Assembly (NCBI RefSeq): GCF_900108175.1
Contig: NZ_FNVO01000012.1
Span: 184,923-248,922, forward strand
DNA: 64,000 nt
DNA from: Thermomonospora echinospora
GTDB taxonomy: Bacteria; Actinomycetota; Actinomycetes; Streptosporangiales; Streptosporangiaceae
Reading direction: 5' to 3'
This document shows positions 8,529 to 16,032 of the stretch, piece after piece (the first letter of the stretch is position 1; every line of letters starts with the position of its first letter). The position numbers and the translations under genes were made by a program. Below the pieces are notes generated by a model. The model saw only the letters and a program-made list of their open reading frames with translations, ran no database searches and was not told where the DNA came from.

Positions 8529-8661
8529 TGGACTGGGCAGTGCCGCGAAGAATGCCCCGATTCGGCATGGACAGCGGGTTAACACCCCTGGTCAACCCGG
8601 AGGGACCGGAGGTGCCCGGGACATCTGTGGGGCCGGTGGGCCGGCCCTCGCTCCGCCGCGG

Positions 8662-9561
8662 TCAGGCGACCGGCGGGGCTCCGTACATCACGTCGACCGC
8701 GTGGCGGGTGAAGCCGAGGGACTCGTACAGGCGGACCGCCGGCCGGTTGGCCTCGTCCACGTACAGCATGACCGCCGGCAGCCCGCGCTCGCGCAGGTGG
8801 TGCAGGCCGACCAGAGTGAGGACGCGGCCCAGGCCCAGGCCCTGGGCGGACGGGTCGACCCCCACCACGTAGACCTCGCCGACGGGTTCGGGATGGACCT
8901 TGGTCCAGTGGAAGCCGATCACCTGGCCGTCCCGTTCGGCCAGGAACAGGCCCGCCGGGTCGAACCAGGGCTCGTTCTGGCGGGCGCGCACGTCCTCCAG
9001 GGTCCACGCCCCCTGCTCGGGGTGGTCGGCGAAGGCGCGTCCGTTGACCCGCAGCCAGGCGTCCTCGTCACGGCCGACCTCGAACGCGCGGATCTGCACC
9101 CCGTCCGGGACGGTCACCTCCGGCAGCGGAGTCCCGTCGAAGGGGCGCCGCATCTGGAGCAGCACCCGCACCCGCCGCAGGCCCTCGGAGCCGGCCAGCG
9201 CCGCGGCGGCGGGCAGGTCGCCGTGCGCCCACACCCGCAGCGGCCCGCGGGCCTCCTCCCGCAGCGCCCGCAGCAGCGCCCGCCCGTGCCCCCGGCCCCG
9301 CCGGTCGGGGTGGACGACGAGCTCGCCCGACGCGCCCCCGCCGTCCTCCTCGGGAACGGGGTCGACATGGGCGTAGGCGGCGACGGCGCCGTCCTCCAGG
9401 ACCAGCAGCGCGTGGGCCCGGCCGGCGCGCAGGGTCAGCAGCGACTGCTCCGACAGCGGGGCCACGCCGTCCCGCCGGGTGGCGGCCTCCGCCAGCGCGA
9501 GCACCTCGCCCGCCTGCGGTTCCCCCAGACCGTCCGTGATGACCAGATCGCGCTCGCCCAT
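8662..9561 (-). CDS. mshD: Mycothiol synthase MshD
   Basis: A 299-residue cytosolic enzyme that acetylates Cys-GlcN-Ins with acetyl-CoA, the last step of mycothiol synthesis. It contains two tandem GNAT domains, each with an acetyl-CoA loop: VVHPDRRGRGHGRALL in the first half and VVGVDPSAQGLGLGRVL in the second. The end LYESLGFTRHAVDVMYG is typical of MshD. ATG 9561 is preferred because AGGG lies upstream; a GTG at 9570 would add three residues. Mycothiol is restricted to actinobacteria. The gene lies next to glnR, as in Streptomyces. Confidence 0.93.
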   Translation of the reverse strand: MGERDLVITDGLGEPQAGEVLALAEAATRRDGVAPLSEQSLLTLRAGRAHALLVLEDGAVAAYAHVDPVPEEDGGGASGELVVHPDRRGRGHGRALLRALREEARGPLRVWAHGDLPAAAALAGSEGLRRVRVLLQMRRPFDGTPLPEVTVPDGVQIRAFEVGRDEDAWLRVNGRAFADHPEQGAWTLEDVRARQNEPWFDPAGLFLAERDGQVIGFHWTKVHPEPVGEVYVVGVDPSAQGLGLGRVLTLVGLHHLRERGLPAVMLYVDEANRPAVRLYESLGFTRHAVDVMYGAPPVA

Positions 9562-9664
9562 GAGCGCCACCCTAGTCAGGCCCGGATCGTCCCGCGGACA
9601 CCAGGTCGCTTCGGGGACTCCGGCCGATCCGGCCGCCTCGGGAGGCGGGCGGATCGTTCCAATG

Positions 9665-10378
9665 TCAGGAGCGCACCGGCTCCCGGGCCTCCGCCTCGCC
9701 CGGACGGTGGTCCGGGACGAACCGGTAGCCGACGTTGCGGACCGTTCCGATCAGCGACTCGTACTCGGCGCCGAGCTTGGCCCGCAGCCGCCGTACGTGC
9801 ACGTCCACGGTCCGGGTGCCGCCGAAGTAGTCGTAGCCCCATACCTCCTGCAGCAGCTGGGCGCGGGTGAACACCCGTCCCGGATGCTGCGCGAGGTACT
9901 TCAGCAGCTCGAACTCCTTGAACGTCAGGTCCAGTACGCGCCCACGCAGCCGCGCCGTGTAGGTCGCCTCGTCGATGGTCAGGTCACCGCTGCGGATCTC
10001 GCCGGGCACGTCGTCGGCTTCGCCGGCGGCGACCCTGCCGACGGCCAGCCGCAGCCGGGCCTCCACCTCGGCGGGACCGGCGCTCTGCAGCAGTACGTCG
10101 TCCAGGCCCCACTCGGGGCTGAGCGCGGCCAGCCCCCCCTCGGTGACGACGGCCAGCAGCGGACAGTCCAGCCCGGTCGTCCGCAGCAGCCGGCACAGGC
10201 TCTTGGCCTGCACCAGGTCACGGCGGGCGTCGACCAGGACCACGTCGGCCGGCGGTGCGTCGATCAGCGCGGAAGCCTCCGCGGGGGCAACGCGTGTCGA
10301 GTGCAACAACAACCCCAGCGCGGGGAGCACCTCATCGGAGGGCTCAAGTGCGTTGGTGAGCAAGAGCAAGCTGCTCAA
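9665..10378 (-). CDS. glnR: GlnR, OmpR-type orphan nitrogen response regulator
   Basis: A 237-residue transcription factor. The N-terminal atypical receiver begins [14 protein letters not shown] and keeps Asp50 (VVLVDARRD). The C-terminal winged-helix domain contains [18 protein letters not shown] and [17 protein letters not shown], nearly identical to Streptomyces GlnR as I remember it. GlnR controls glutamine synthetase, ammonium transport and nitrite reduction and has no adjacent sensor kinase; none is present here. It is transcribed divergently from the MoaD-like gene. Confidence 0.94.
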   Translation of the reverse strand: MSSLLLLTNALEPSDEVLPALGLLLHSTRVAPAEASALIDAPPADVVLVDARRDLVQAKSLCRLLRTTGLDCPLLAVVTEGGLAALSPEWGLDDVLLQSAGPAEVEARLRLAVGRVAAGEADDVPGEIRSGDLTIDEATYTARLRGRVLDLTFKEFELLKYLAQHPGRVFTRAQLLQEVWGYDYFGGTRTVDVHVRRLRAKLGAEYESLIGTVRNVGYRFVPDHRPGEAEAREPVRS

Positions 10379-10526
10379 AGGGCCGCCTCCCGCCCATAAA
10401 AGACGTCAAGGACCCGGGGGCCTCATCGCCCGGATCCCTCGACACGAGGATATCCGAGGCGTCCCTTGGGGCAATGGCGGGTGTCCGCCCGGTTTCGGAC
10501 GTTGCGAGAATGAGATCCTGGGACGC

Positions 10527-10781
10527 ATGGCCAGGGGAACGATCAGGTACTGGGCGGCGGCGCGCGCCGCCGCGGGGGTCGAGGCCGAGCCGTACGAGGC
10601 CGCCACGCTGGCCGAGGCTCTGCACAACGCCCTGCGGGCAAGGGATGCGGAATTCGCCCGGGTGGTGGGTCGCAGCTCCTTCCTCATCGACGGCGCCCCG
10701 GTCGGCGTCCGCCCACACGAGGGCGTGCTGCTGCCCGAGGGCGGCACGATCGAGGTGCTGCCACCGTTCGCGGGTGGCTGA
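10527..10781 (+). CDS. MoaD/ThiS-type ubiquitin-like sulfur carrier
   Basis: An 84-residue beta-grasp protein ending in the essential di-glycine (PPFAGG), where a thiocarboxylate would form. MRYWAAARAAAG-like opening (ARGTIRYWAAARAAAGVEAEPY) and PEGGTIEVLPPFAGG match MoaD. No MoaE or other molybdopterin gene is nearby; instead mycothiol, thioredoxin and rhodanese genes lie within 5 kb, so it may serve general sulfur transfer (CysO-like). ATG 10527 gives the normal family length; longer upstream reading in this frame crosses glnR. Confidence 0.85.
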   Translation: MARGTIRYWAAARAAAGVEAEPYEAATLAEALHNALRARDAEFARVVGRSSFLIDGAPVGVRPHEGVLLPEGGTIEVLPPFAGG

Positions 10782-10949
10782 TCTCACACTGTCCCGCCAT
10801 CGGGCGGACGCCTCGAACCTGCGGCCGGATTCGGCGATCTGACCCTGAATACGGACCGATGACCGGCCGCCGGAGCCCGCTGTCGTGAACTCGGCGGGGC
10901 CGGGCAGCGTTTATGTTGGCGGGCACGGTCGGCGGCGTGAGGAGAGCGT

Positions 10950-11648
10950 ATGCGCAAGGTTCTGGTCGTGTTCCTGATCCTGCTGGTCGGCGGCGTGATC
11001 GCGGCCGACCGGATCGGGGTGCGGATGGTGCAGAACGAGATCGGCGAACGCGTCGCCGCCCAGTACGACCTGCCGCGCCGGCCGGAGGTGACCATCCACG
11101 GCTTCCCGTTCCTCACCCAGGCCATCGGCGGCGAGTACGACCGGATCGACGTGGCGGTCGGCGACTACACCCAGCAGCGCGTCACGGTGAAGGACGTGCG
11201 CATCGAGATGCGCGGTGTCCAGGCGCCGCTCGACCAGGTCACCGCCGGCAACACCGCCAACGTCGTGGTACGCGCCGCCAACGCCTCGGCGGTCATCCCC
11301 TACGAGCTGATGCGGCAGTACGCGCCCAAGCAGGTCACCGGGATCAAGGCCAACGGCCCCGACCTACAGGTGGACCTGTCCGGCTCGCTCGGCGGCCTCC
11401 CGGTCAGCGGCACCGCGGTGGTCTCGGTGGAGGCCACGGAGGGAGGGGTGCGGTTCACCCCCCGCTCCGTCGGTACCGGCGGCGTGCAGATCCCGGTGAA
11501 CCTGGTGCGCCAGCAGCTCGCCTGGACAGTGCCCGTCCGGGACCTGCCGATCGGCTCGCGCATCAGCCGGGTCGAGGTCACCCCCGACGGAGTACGGGTC
11601 GCCGCCACCGCCCAGAACGTCAACCTGGGTGCCCTCGCGGCGGGCTGA
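10950..11648 (+). CDS. DUF2993 (LmeA-like) membrane-anchored protein
   Basis: A 232-residue protein with an N-terminal signal or anchor helix (VLVVFLILLVGGVIAADRIGV) and an exported beta-rich DUF2993 domain. Recognisable family features are HGFPFLTQAIGGEYDRIDV and the long alternation of short beta strands. In mycobacteria the family member LmeA is a periplasmic phospholipid-binding protein needed for lipomannan elongation; the role here is unknown. ATG 10950 follows GTGAGGAGAGCGT, a good ribosome-binding site. It is followed closely by the ECF sigma gene. Confidence 0.82.
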   Translation: MRKVLVVFLILLVGGVIAADRIGVRMVQNEIGERVAAQYDLPRRPEVTIHGFPFLTQAIGGEYDRIDVAVGDYTQQRVTVKDVRIEMRGVQAPLDQVTAGNTANVVVRAANASAVIPYELMRQYAPKQVTGIKANGPDLQVDLSGSLGGLPVSGTAVVSVEATEGGVRFTPRSVGTGGVQIPVNLVRQQLAWTVPVRDLPIGSRISRVEVTPDGVRVAATAQNVNLGALAAG

Positions 11649-11691
11649 TCCTCCCGGTGAACCGGACCGGGCGGACATACGTGTCACCGGC

Positions 11692-12204
11692 GTGGGATCC
11701 ACCGCGGACGAACGGCTGCTGCGCGCGCTCTACGCCGAGCACGGCGGCCCGCTGCTCGGATACGCCCTGCGGCTGACCGGCGGAGACCGGCAGCAGGCCG
11801 AGGACGTCGTCCAGGAGACCCTGGTGCGGGCCTGGCGGCATCCCGAGGCCCTCACCGGGCGGCCGGTGCGCCCGTGGCTGTTCACCGTGGCCCGCAACCT
11901 GGTGGTGGACGCGCACCGGGCCCGGCAGTCCAGGCCGCCGGAGACCGGGCTGCACGAGCACGCCGCGCTGCCCGACGGCGGCGACGACATCGACCGGGCG
12001 CTGGAGTCCTGGATGGTGGCCGAGGCGCTGGCGGACCTGAGCCCGCCGCACCGCGCGGTGCTTCTGGAGACCTACTACCGGGGGCGGTCGGTGGCCGAGG
12101 CCGCCAAGGTGCTGGGCATTCCGGCCGGCACCGTGAAGTCGCGGACTTACTACGCGCTGCGTGCGCTGAAGCTCGCCTTGGAGGAGCGGGGGTTGGCGCC
12201 ATGA
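11692..12204 (+). CDS. ECF-family RNA polymerase sigma factor
   Basis: About 170 residues. The sigma-2 region reads HGGPLLGYALRLTGG, then AEDVVQETLVRAWRHP and the tryptophan-containing PWLFTVARNLVVDAHRAR. The sigma-4 region reads LSPPHRAVLLETYYRGRSVAEAAKVLGI plus GTVKSRTYYALRALK. The start is uncertain: GTG 11692 keeps only conserved sequence, while an in-frame GTG at 11629 would overlap the preceding gene by 20 bases. The stop overlaps the next start (ATGA), coupling it to its anti-sigma factor. Confidence 0.88.
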   Translation: MGSTADERLLRALYAEHGGPLLGYALRLTGGDRQQAEDVVQETLVRAWRHPEALTGRPVRPWLFTVARNLVVDAHRARQSRPPETGLHEHAALPDGGDDIDRALESWMVAEALADLSPPHRAVLLETYYRGRSVAEAAKVLGIPAGTVKSRTYYALRALKLALEERGLAP

Positions 12205-12956
12205 GCATGGCGTGCGAGGACGTGCGCGTCTCGCTGGGGGTCTACGTGCTCGGCGCCATCGACCCGGCCGAGCGGTCCATGGTGGACGCGCACCTGACCG
12301 CCTGCCCGGCCTGCCGGGACGAGTTGGCCGGCCTGGCGGGGCTGCCCGCGCTGCTGGGCCGGGTCAGCGAGAGCCAGCTCACCGCGCTGGCCGAGCCGCC
12401 GGGTGAGTTGCTGGAACCGCTGCTGGCGCGGGCGGCGGCCGAACGCCGCGGCCGCCTGCCGCGGCTCGGCCGGCGGGACGGGCAGGGGCGCGGCCACTGG
12501 AGCGGGCGCTGGACCCCCTTGATCGCCGCCGCGGCCGTGGCGCTGGTGGTGGTGGCACTGTTCGGCGGGTTCCTCAGCGGCAGGTTCGACGGCTCGCCGC
12601 CCCCGGTGGCCCAGCCCCCAAGCCCGTCCCAGACCCGTCCCCAGCCGTCGCCGTCGCACGAGGTGGAGGAGCTGTACGCCTCTGACGCCCGTACGGGTGC
12701 GTCGGCCAGGCTGGTGGTGACCACGAAGCGGTCGGGCACCCAGGCCGAGCTGCACCTCAAGGGGGTTCCGCTGGGAAGCCACTGCCGGCTGGAGGCGGTG
12801 GACCGTTACGGGCGGCGGGACTCCATGGGCAGCTGGGAGGTGGCCTACCGGAGCTACAGCACGTTCACCGGATCGACCATGTTCCAGCGCGATCGGGTGA
12901 CCTCCTTCCAGGTCGTCACCGACGACGGCCGGAAGCTGCTCGTCATCCCCGCCTGA
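12201..12956 (+). CDS. Membrane anti-sigma factor with zinc-finger motif
   Basis: A 251-residue partner of the upstream sigma factor. The cytosolic N terminus has the zinc-binding anti-sigma motif H31-x3-C35-x2-C38 (HLTACPACRDEL). A single membrane helix (about 105–126, PLIAAAAVALVVVALFGGFL) leads to a Pro/Ser-rich linker and an external beta-rich domain of about 95 residues, which may sense the wall or envelope. It would hold the sigma factor until signalled. Start ATG 12201 overlaps the sigma stop by four bases. Confidence 0.88.
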   Translation: MSMACEDVRVSLGVYVLGAIDPAERSMVDAHLTACPACRDELAGLAGLPALLGRVSESQLTALAEPPGELLEPLLARAAAERRGRLPRLGRRDGQGRGHWSGRWTPLIAAAAVALVVVALFGGFLSGRFDGSPPPVAQPPSPSQTRPQPSPSHEVEELYASDARTGASARLVVTTKRSGTQAELHLKGVPLGSHCRLEAVDRYGRRDSMGSWEVAYRSYSTFTGSTMFQRDRVTSFQVVTDDGRKLLVIPA

Positions 12957-13052
12957 CCGCCCCGGCCGGACACGGCGCCCACGCACGCGCGTGCGGGCGA
13001 AGGTGACCGGCTCCGGGAAGAATCCGGCGGGCCGGTAGGTTGTCCGGTCACG

Positions 13053-13481
13053 ATGACCGGTGCATTCGTCGCGGCCCTGGTGCTGCTCACAGCCACGGTG
13101 TTCGGACTCGTCCGGCGGCGCCGTGACGGCCGGCTGCGCGCGGGAAAGGGGAGCGGCCTGGACGGGTCACGGGACCGGCTGAGCCCCGCCGAGCTGGGCG
13201 CCGAGCTGGGTGAACGGGCGACGCTGGTGCAGTTCTCCACCGCGTTCTGCGCGCCCTGCCGGACCACCCGCCGGGTGCTGGCGGACGTCGCCGCCATGGT
13301 GGACGGGGTCGCGCACGTCGAGATCGACGCCGAGGCGCACCTGGACCTGGTCCGGCGGCTCGGCATCGTCCGCACCCCCACCGTCCTGGTGCTCGACGCC
13401 GCCGGGAACGTCGTCCGGCGGGCCGCCGGGGCGCCCCGCCGAGCCGACGTGATCGCCGCCCTCGGCGCCGCGATCGGCTGA
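13053..13481 (+). CDS. Membrane-anchored thioredoxin-like protein
   Basis: A 142-residue protein with an N-terminal membrane helix (residues 3–20), a basic linker and a thioredoxin fold. The active site is C66-A-P-C69 (FSTAFCAPCR), not the classical CGPC. The cis-proline region RTPTVLVLDAAG is present. After the RRRR stop-transfer the domain is probably cytoplasmic. It precedes the sulfur operon and may reduce persulfides or disulfides there. A TAGGTT (13036–13041) could be its -10. Confidence 0.8.
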   Translation: MTGAFVAALVLLTATVFGLVRRRRDGRLRAGKGSGLDGSRDRLSPAELGAELGERATLVQFSTAFCAPCRTTRRVLADVAAMVDGVAHVEIDAEAHLDLVRRLGIVRTPTVLVLDAAGNVVRRAAGAPRRADVIAALGAAIG

Positions 13482-13563
13482 CCGGCCACCCGCCCGATTC
13501 GACGGCCCCGGGGCGCCGACCTGCGCGGAGACGAACGTCACCGTCTCGCGACCCGAGACAGAA

Positions 13564-13592
13564 GTGACATCGTGCGAGACAACGCCTACCAT
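13564..13592 (+). promoter_or_regulatory. Leaderless promoter for the leader peptide and sulfur operon
   Basis: -35 GTGACA (13564–13569), 17-base spacer, -10 TACCAT (13587–13592). The expected start of transcription, seven bases on, coincides with the GTG at 13600, so the transcript would be leaderless. Confidence 0.65.
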
Positions 13593-13599
13593 CGGGAAC

Positions 13600-13686
13600 G
13601 TGCGTTACTGGACAGAGCAGATGCTCACGAAGCGTCGCGCGGTGGACTTCTGCCGCGTGTCCGCCTCGCTCTGTCGCGTGGTCTGA
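13600..13686 (+). CDS. Cysteine-containing leader peptide, 28 aa
   Basis: A 28-codon open frame, GTG 13600 to TGA 13684–13686, ends in RRAVDFCRVSASLCRVV. This matches the short actinobacterial 'putative leader peptide' pattern (R-x-VDxxRVSxxLC) found ahead of sulfur genes. Two Cys codons sit near the end, at 13651–13653 and 13672–13674. GTG 13600 sits at the predicted transcription start; ATG 13621 would give 21 residues. In mycobacteria, leaderless Cys-containing frames of this kind attenuate downstream sulfur genes when cysteine is plentiful. The DUF4395–sulfurtransferase pair begins 76 bases downstream, after a small hairpin (13704–13716). Confidence 0.7.
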   Translation: MRYWTEQMLTKRRAVDFCRVSASLCRVV

Positions 13687-13762
13687 GGCATCGAGCCCTT
13701 TTTCAGAGCCCCTCTGAGTCTCCTCCCACCCGCCTTCCAGTCTCAGCACCTGGAGCACCCTG

Positions 13763-14200
13763 ATGCAGGTCGATCCGCGTGGGCAGCGCATGGCCGCAGG
13801 CATCACCACCGTCATCCTGGTGATCGTGCTGGTGACCGGCAGCTGGGAGCTGCTCGCCGCCCAGGCCGTGGTGTTCGCCGTCGGAGCCCTTGCCGGCCTG
13901 CGGTACGCCCCGTACGGGCTGATCTACCAGGCCCTGGTCAGGCCCCGGATCGGCCCGCCCGCGGAGTTGGAGGCCGCCGCACCGCCCCGGTTCGCCCAGG
14001 GGGTCGGTTTGGTCTTCGCCGTGGTGGGGACGGCCGGATACGCCTTGGGGACCGAGTGGCTCGGCATTGGTGCCACCGCCTTCGCGCTGGGGGCGGCGTT
14101 CCTGAACGCGGCGTTCGGGTTCTGCCTCGGCTGCGAGATGTATCTGCTGATCCGCCGTGTGATTCCACTCAACCGCTCCGAGAGGGAGGTCTCCGTATGA
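13763..14200 (+). CDS. DUF4395 membrane protein
   Basis: A 145-residue integral membrane protein with about four helices (for example ITTVILVIVLVTGSWELLAAQAVVF, and VGLVFAVVGTAGYALG) and the motif AFGFCLGCEMYL, with a C-x2-C pair near the last helix. DUF4395 proteins often sit with thioredoxin and rhodanese genes, as here; a part in membrane handling of sulfane sulfur or thiosulfate is plausible but unproven. ATG 13763 follows CTGGAG. The stop overlaps the sulfurtransferase start (ATGA). Confidence 0.82.
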   Translation: MQVDPRGQRMAAGITTVILVIVLVTGSWELLAAQAVVFAVGALAGLRYAPYGLIYQALVRPRIGPPAELEAAAPPRFAQGVGLVFAVVGTAGYALGTEWLGIGATAFALGAAFLNAAFGFCLGCEMYLLIRRVIPLNRSEREVSV

Positions 14201-15036
14201 GCCGCTCCGACGTCCTGGTGGACGCCGAATGGGTGCAGAGCCACCTGGACGACCCGGGCCTGGTCCTCGTCGAGGTCGACGAGGACGTGTCCGCCTACGA
14301 CAAGGGCCACATCCGTGGCGCCATCAAGATCGACTGGAAGACCGAGCTGCAGGACCCGGTGCGGCGCGACTTCGTCGACAAGACCGGCTTCGAGCAGCTG
14401 CTGTCGGCCAAGGGCATCGCCAACGACGACCTGGTCATCCTCTACGGCGGCAACAACAACTGGTTCGCGGCCTACGCGTACTGGTACTTCAAGCTCTACG
14501 GCCACGACAAGGTCAAGCTGCTGGACGGCGGCCGTAAGAAGTGGGAGCTGGACTCCCGCGAGCTGGTGACCGACGTGCCGTCCCGGCCGGCCACCCAGTA
14601 CCAGGCCAAGGACCAGGACCTGGCGATCCGCGCCTTCCGCGACGAGGTCGTCGAGGCGATCGGCACCAAGGGCCTGATCGACGTCCGCTCGCCCGACGAG
14701 TTCTCCGGCAAGCTGCTGGCCCCGGCCCACCTGCCGCAGGAGCAGGCGCAGCGCGCCGGCCACGTGCCGACCGCGCGCAGCATCCCGTGGTCCAAGGCGG
14801 CCAACGACGACGGCACGTTCAAGTCCGACGAGGAGTTGCGCGCCCTCTACAGCGAGGCCGGGGTGGACCTGAACAAGCCCATCATCGCCTACTGCCGGAT
14901 CGGTGAGCGCTCCTCGCACACCTGGTTCGCGCTGCGCGAGCTGCTGGGTCTGCCGGACGTGAAGAACTACGACGGATCCTGGACCGAGTACGGCTCGCTG
15001 GTCGGCGTCCCGATCGAGCTCGGCGAGGCCAAGTAA
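14197..15036 (+). CDS. Thiosulfate/3-mercaptopyruvate sulfurtransferase
   Basis: A 279-residue two-domain rhodanese. The first domain (DVLVDAEWVQSHLDDPGLVLVEVDED...) is the inactive fold and the second carries active-site Cys233 in the loop CRIGERS. This length and loop match the actinobacterial CysA/SseA enzymes that move sulfur from thiosulfate to cyanide or thiols. ATG 14197 has GAGGGAGGT upstream and overlaps the DUF4395 stop by four bases. It is the catalytic member of the operon behind the leader peptide. Confidence 0.92.
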   Translation: MSRSDVLVDAEWVQSHLDDPGLVLVEVDEDVSAYDKGHIRGAIKIDWKTELQDPVRRDFVDKTGFEQLLSAKGIANDDLVILYGGNNNWFAAYAYWYFKLYGHDKVKLLDGGRKKWELDSRELVTDVPSRPATQYQAKDQDLAIRAFRDEVVEAIGTKGLIDVRSPDEFSGKLLAPAHLPQEQAQRAGHVPTARSIPWSKAANDDGTFKSDEELRALYSEAGVDLNKPIIAYCRIGERSSHTWFALRELLGLPDVKNYDGSWTEYGSLVGVPIELGEAK

Positions 15037-15132
15037 GGAGCCGCGGGCGCCCGCGCCCGCGCAGGGCGCCCCTCCAGGCGAGGGGCCCCTCCCCACAAGC
15101 GATCAGGTCTCTCAGCGGAGATTGGAGTAACG

Positions 15133-15441
15133 ATGACTCAGGGATGCGCGGCGCCCGCCCAGACGGCGCACCTGCCCGCCACGGTCGACCTGGCCAACGA
15201 GGCGGTCATCCAGGGCACGGTCACCCGTGACGGCGCCCCGGTGTCCAGCGCCTATGCCCGGCTGCTGGACTCCTCCGGCGAGTTCACCGCCGAGGTCGTG
15301 ACCGGCGAGGAGGGCGTGTTCCGCTTCTTCGCCGCCGACGGCGACTGGACGGTGCGGGTGCTGGCCGCCGGCGGCGTCAGCGTCGACAACACCGTGACCG
15401 CCAAGGTCGGCGAGGTCGCCAACCTCGAGGTCGCCATCTGA
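15133..15441 (+). CDS. DUF1416 protein
   Basis: A 102-residue protein with a carboxypeptidase-regulatory-like beta sandwich (IQGTVTRDGAPVSSAYARLLDSSGEF...), assigned to DUF1416. The family is nearly always encoded after a rhodanese in actinobacteria, as here (96 bases downstream). It has no signal peptide; one Cys (MTQGC) near the N terminus could be functional. Its biochemical role is unknown. GGAG precedes ATG 15133, and a strong terminator closes the operon. Confidence 0.88.
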   Translation: MTQGCAAPAQTAHLPATVDLANEAVIQGTVTRDGAPVSSAYARLLDSSGEFTAEVVTGEEGVFRFFAADGDWTVRVLAAGGVSVDNTVTAKVGEVANLEVAI

Positions 15442-15458
15442 CCCGGCCCCAGGCCGTC

Positions 15459-15500
15459 CGAAGGCCCCGTCCCCGGCTCCGCCCGGCGACGGGGCCTTCG
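15459..15500 (+). terminator. Terminator of the sulfur operon
   Basis: CGAAGGCCCCGTC (15459–15471) pairs perfectly with GACGGGGCCTTCG (15488–15500), followed by TGTT. It also lies 23 bases beyond the end of the leftward membrane gene and may serve both strands. Confidence 0.8.
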
Positions 15501-15523
15501 TGTTCCACCCCGCCCTGAGCCGT

Positions 15524-15991
15524 TCAGCGGACGTCCGGGCGACCGCGCCACAGCCCGAGGCCGGTGCCGGTCGCGGTCACTCCGGCGAGCAGCAGGACGG
15601 CCGCGAAGCCCAGGGGGACCATCCAGTCGCCGCTGCCGCCGGTGTACGCGCGCCGTGAGCCCTCCGGGAGCCTGGCCCGGCGGATGTCCCCGGCCGACCA
15701 GGGCCGCACCGGTCCGCTGAGGCTGACCCCCGGGACGGCGGGCCCGGACCGGTCGGGGGTGAAGGTCCCCACGCACCTCATCGTCGGCGGGGTGCCGCCC
15801 GCCGGGGGCCCGGCCGTGCACCGTTCGACGATCAACGTGCCCGGCCGGCCGGGGCTGCCCCAGGGCCCGTCCATGGAGCGCACCGTCCAGGCGCCGAGCA
15901 GCGCCGCCGCCGTCAGCAGCGCTGCCCCGAGGGCCACGGCGGCGCCCCGGCGGGCGCCGGAGCGCGACGGCACCCGCCGTGCCCGGATCAC
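15524..15991 (-). CDS. Small two-helix membrane protein beside a type VII substrate
   Basis: A 155-residue protein with one hydrophobic helix near each end (AAVALGAALLTAAALLGAWTV and MVPLGFAAVLLLAGVTATGTGL) and an approximately 80-residue external segment holding two cysteines (ERCTAGPP, MRCVG). No domain is recognised. GTG 15991 lies inside a 23-base tandem duplication that also supplies GGAG four bases upstream. It is 19 bases after the stop of the CpnT-like gene, so it could be that protein's immunity or accessory factor; this is inference from position only. Confidence 0.6.
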   Translation of the reverse strand: MIRARRVPSRSGARRGAAVALGAALLTAAALLGAWTVRSMDGPWGSPGRPGTLIVERCTAGPPAGGTPPTMRCVGTFTPDRSGPAVPGVSLSGPVRPWSAGDIRRARLPEGSRRAYTGGSGDWMVPLGFAAVLLLAGVTATGTGLGLWRGRPDVR

Positions 15992-16032
15992 GGAGCTCCG
16001 ATGGGGCCCATCACGGAGCTCCGATGGGTCCC
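15987..16032. repeat. 23-bp tandem duplication at a gene junction
   Basis: 15987–16009 and 16010–16032 match at 22 of 23 positions. Read leftward, the first copy met encodes the last codons (PIGAP, stop) of the CpnT-like gene, while the second provides the Shine-Dalgarno GGAG and the GTG start of the membrane gene. Confidence 0.85.

Noticed and set aside
13572..13763. 63-codon frame overlapping the leader peptide
   Set aside because: The overlapping frame at 13600 matches the actinobacterial leader-peptide pattern and the promoter position; this one has neither.
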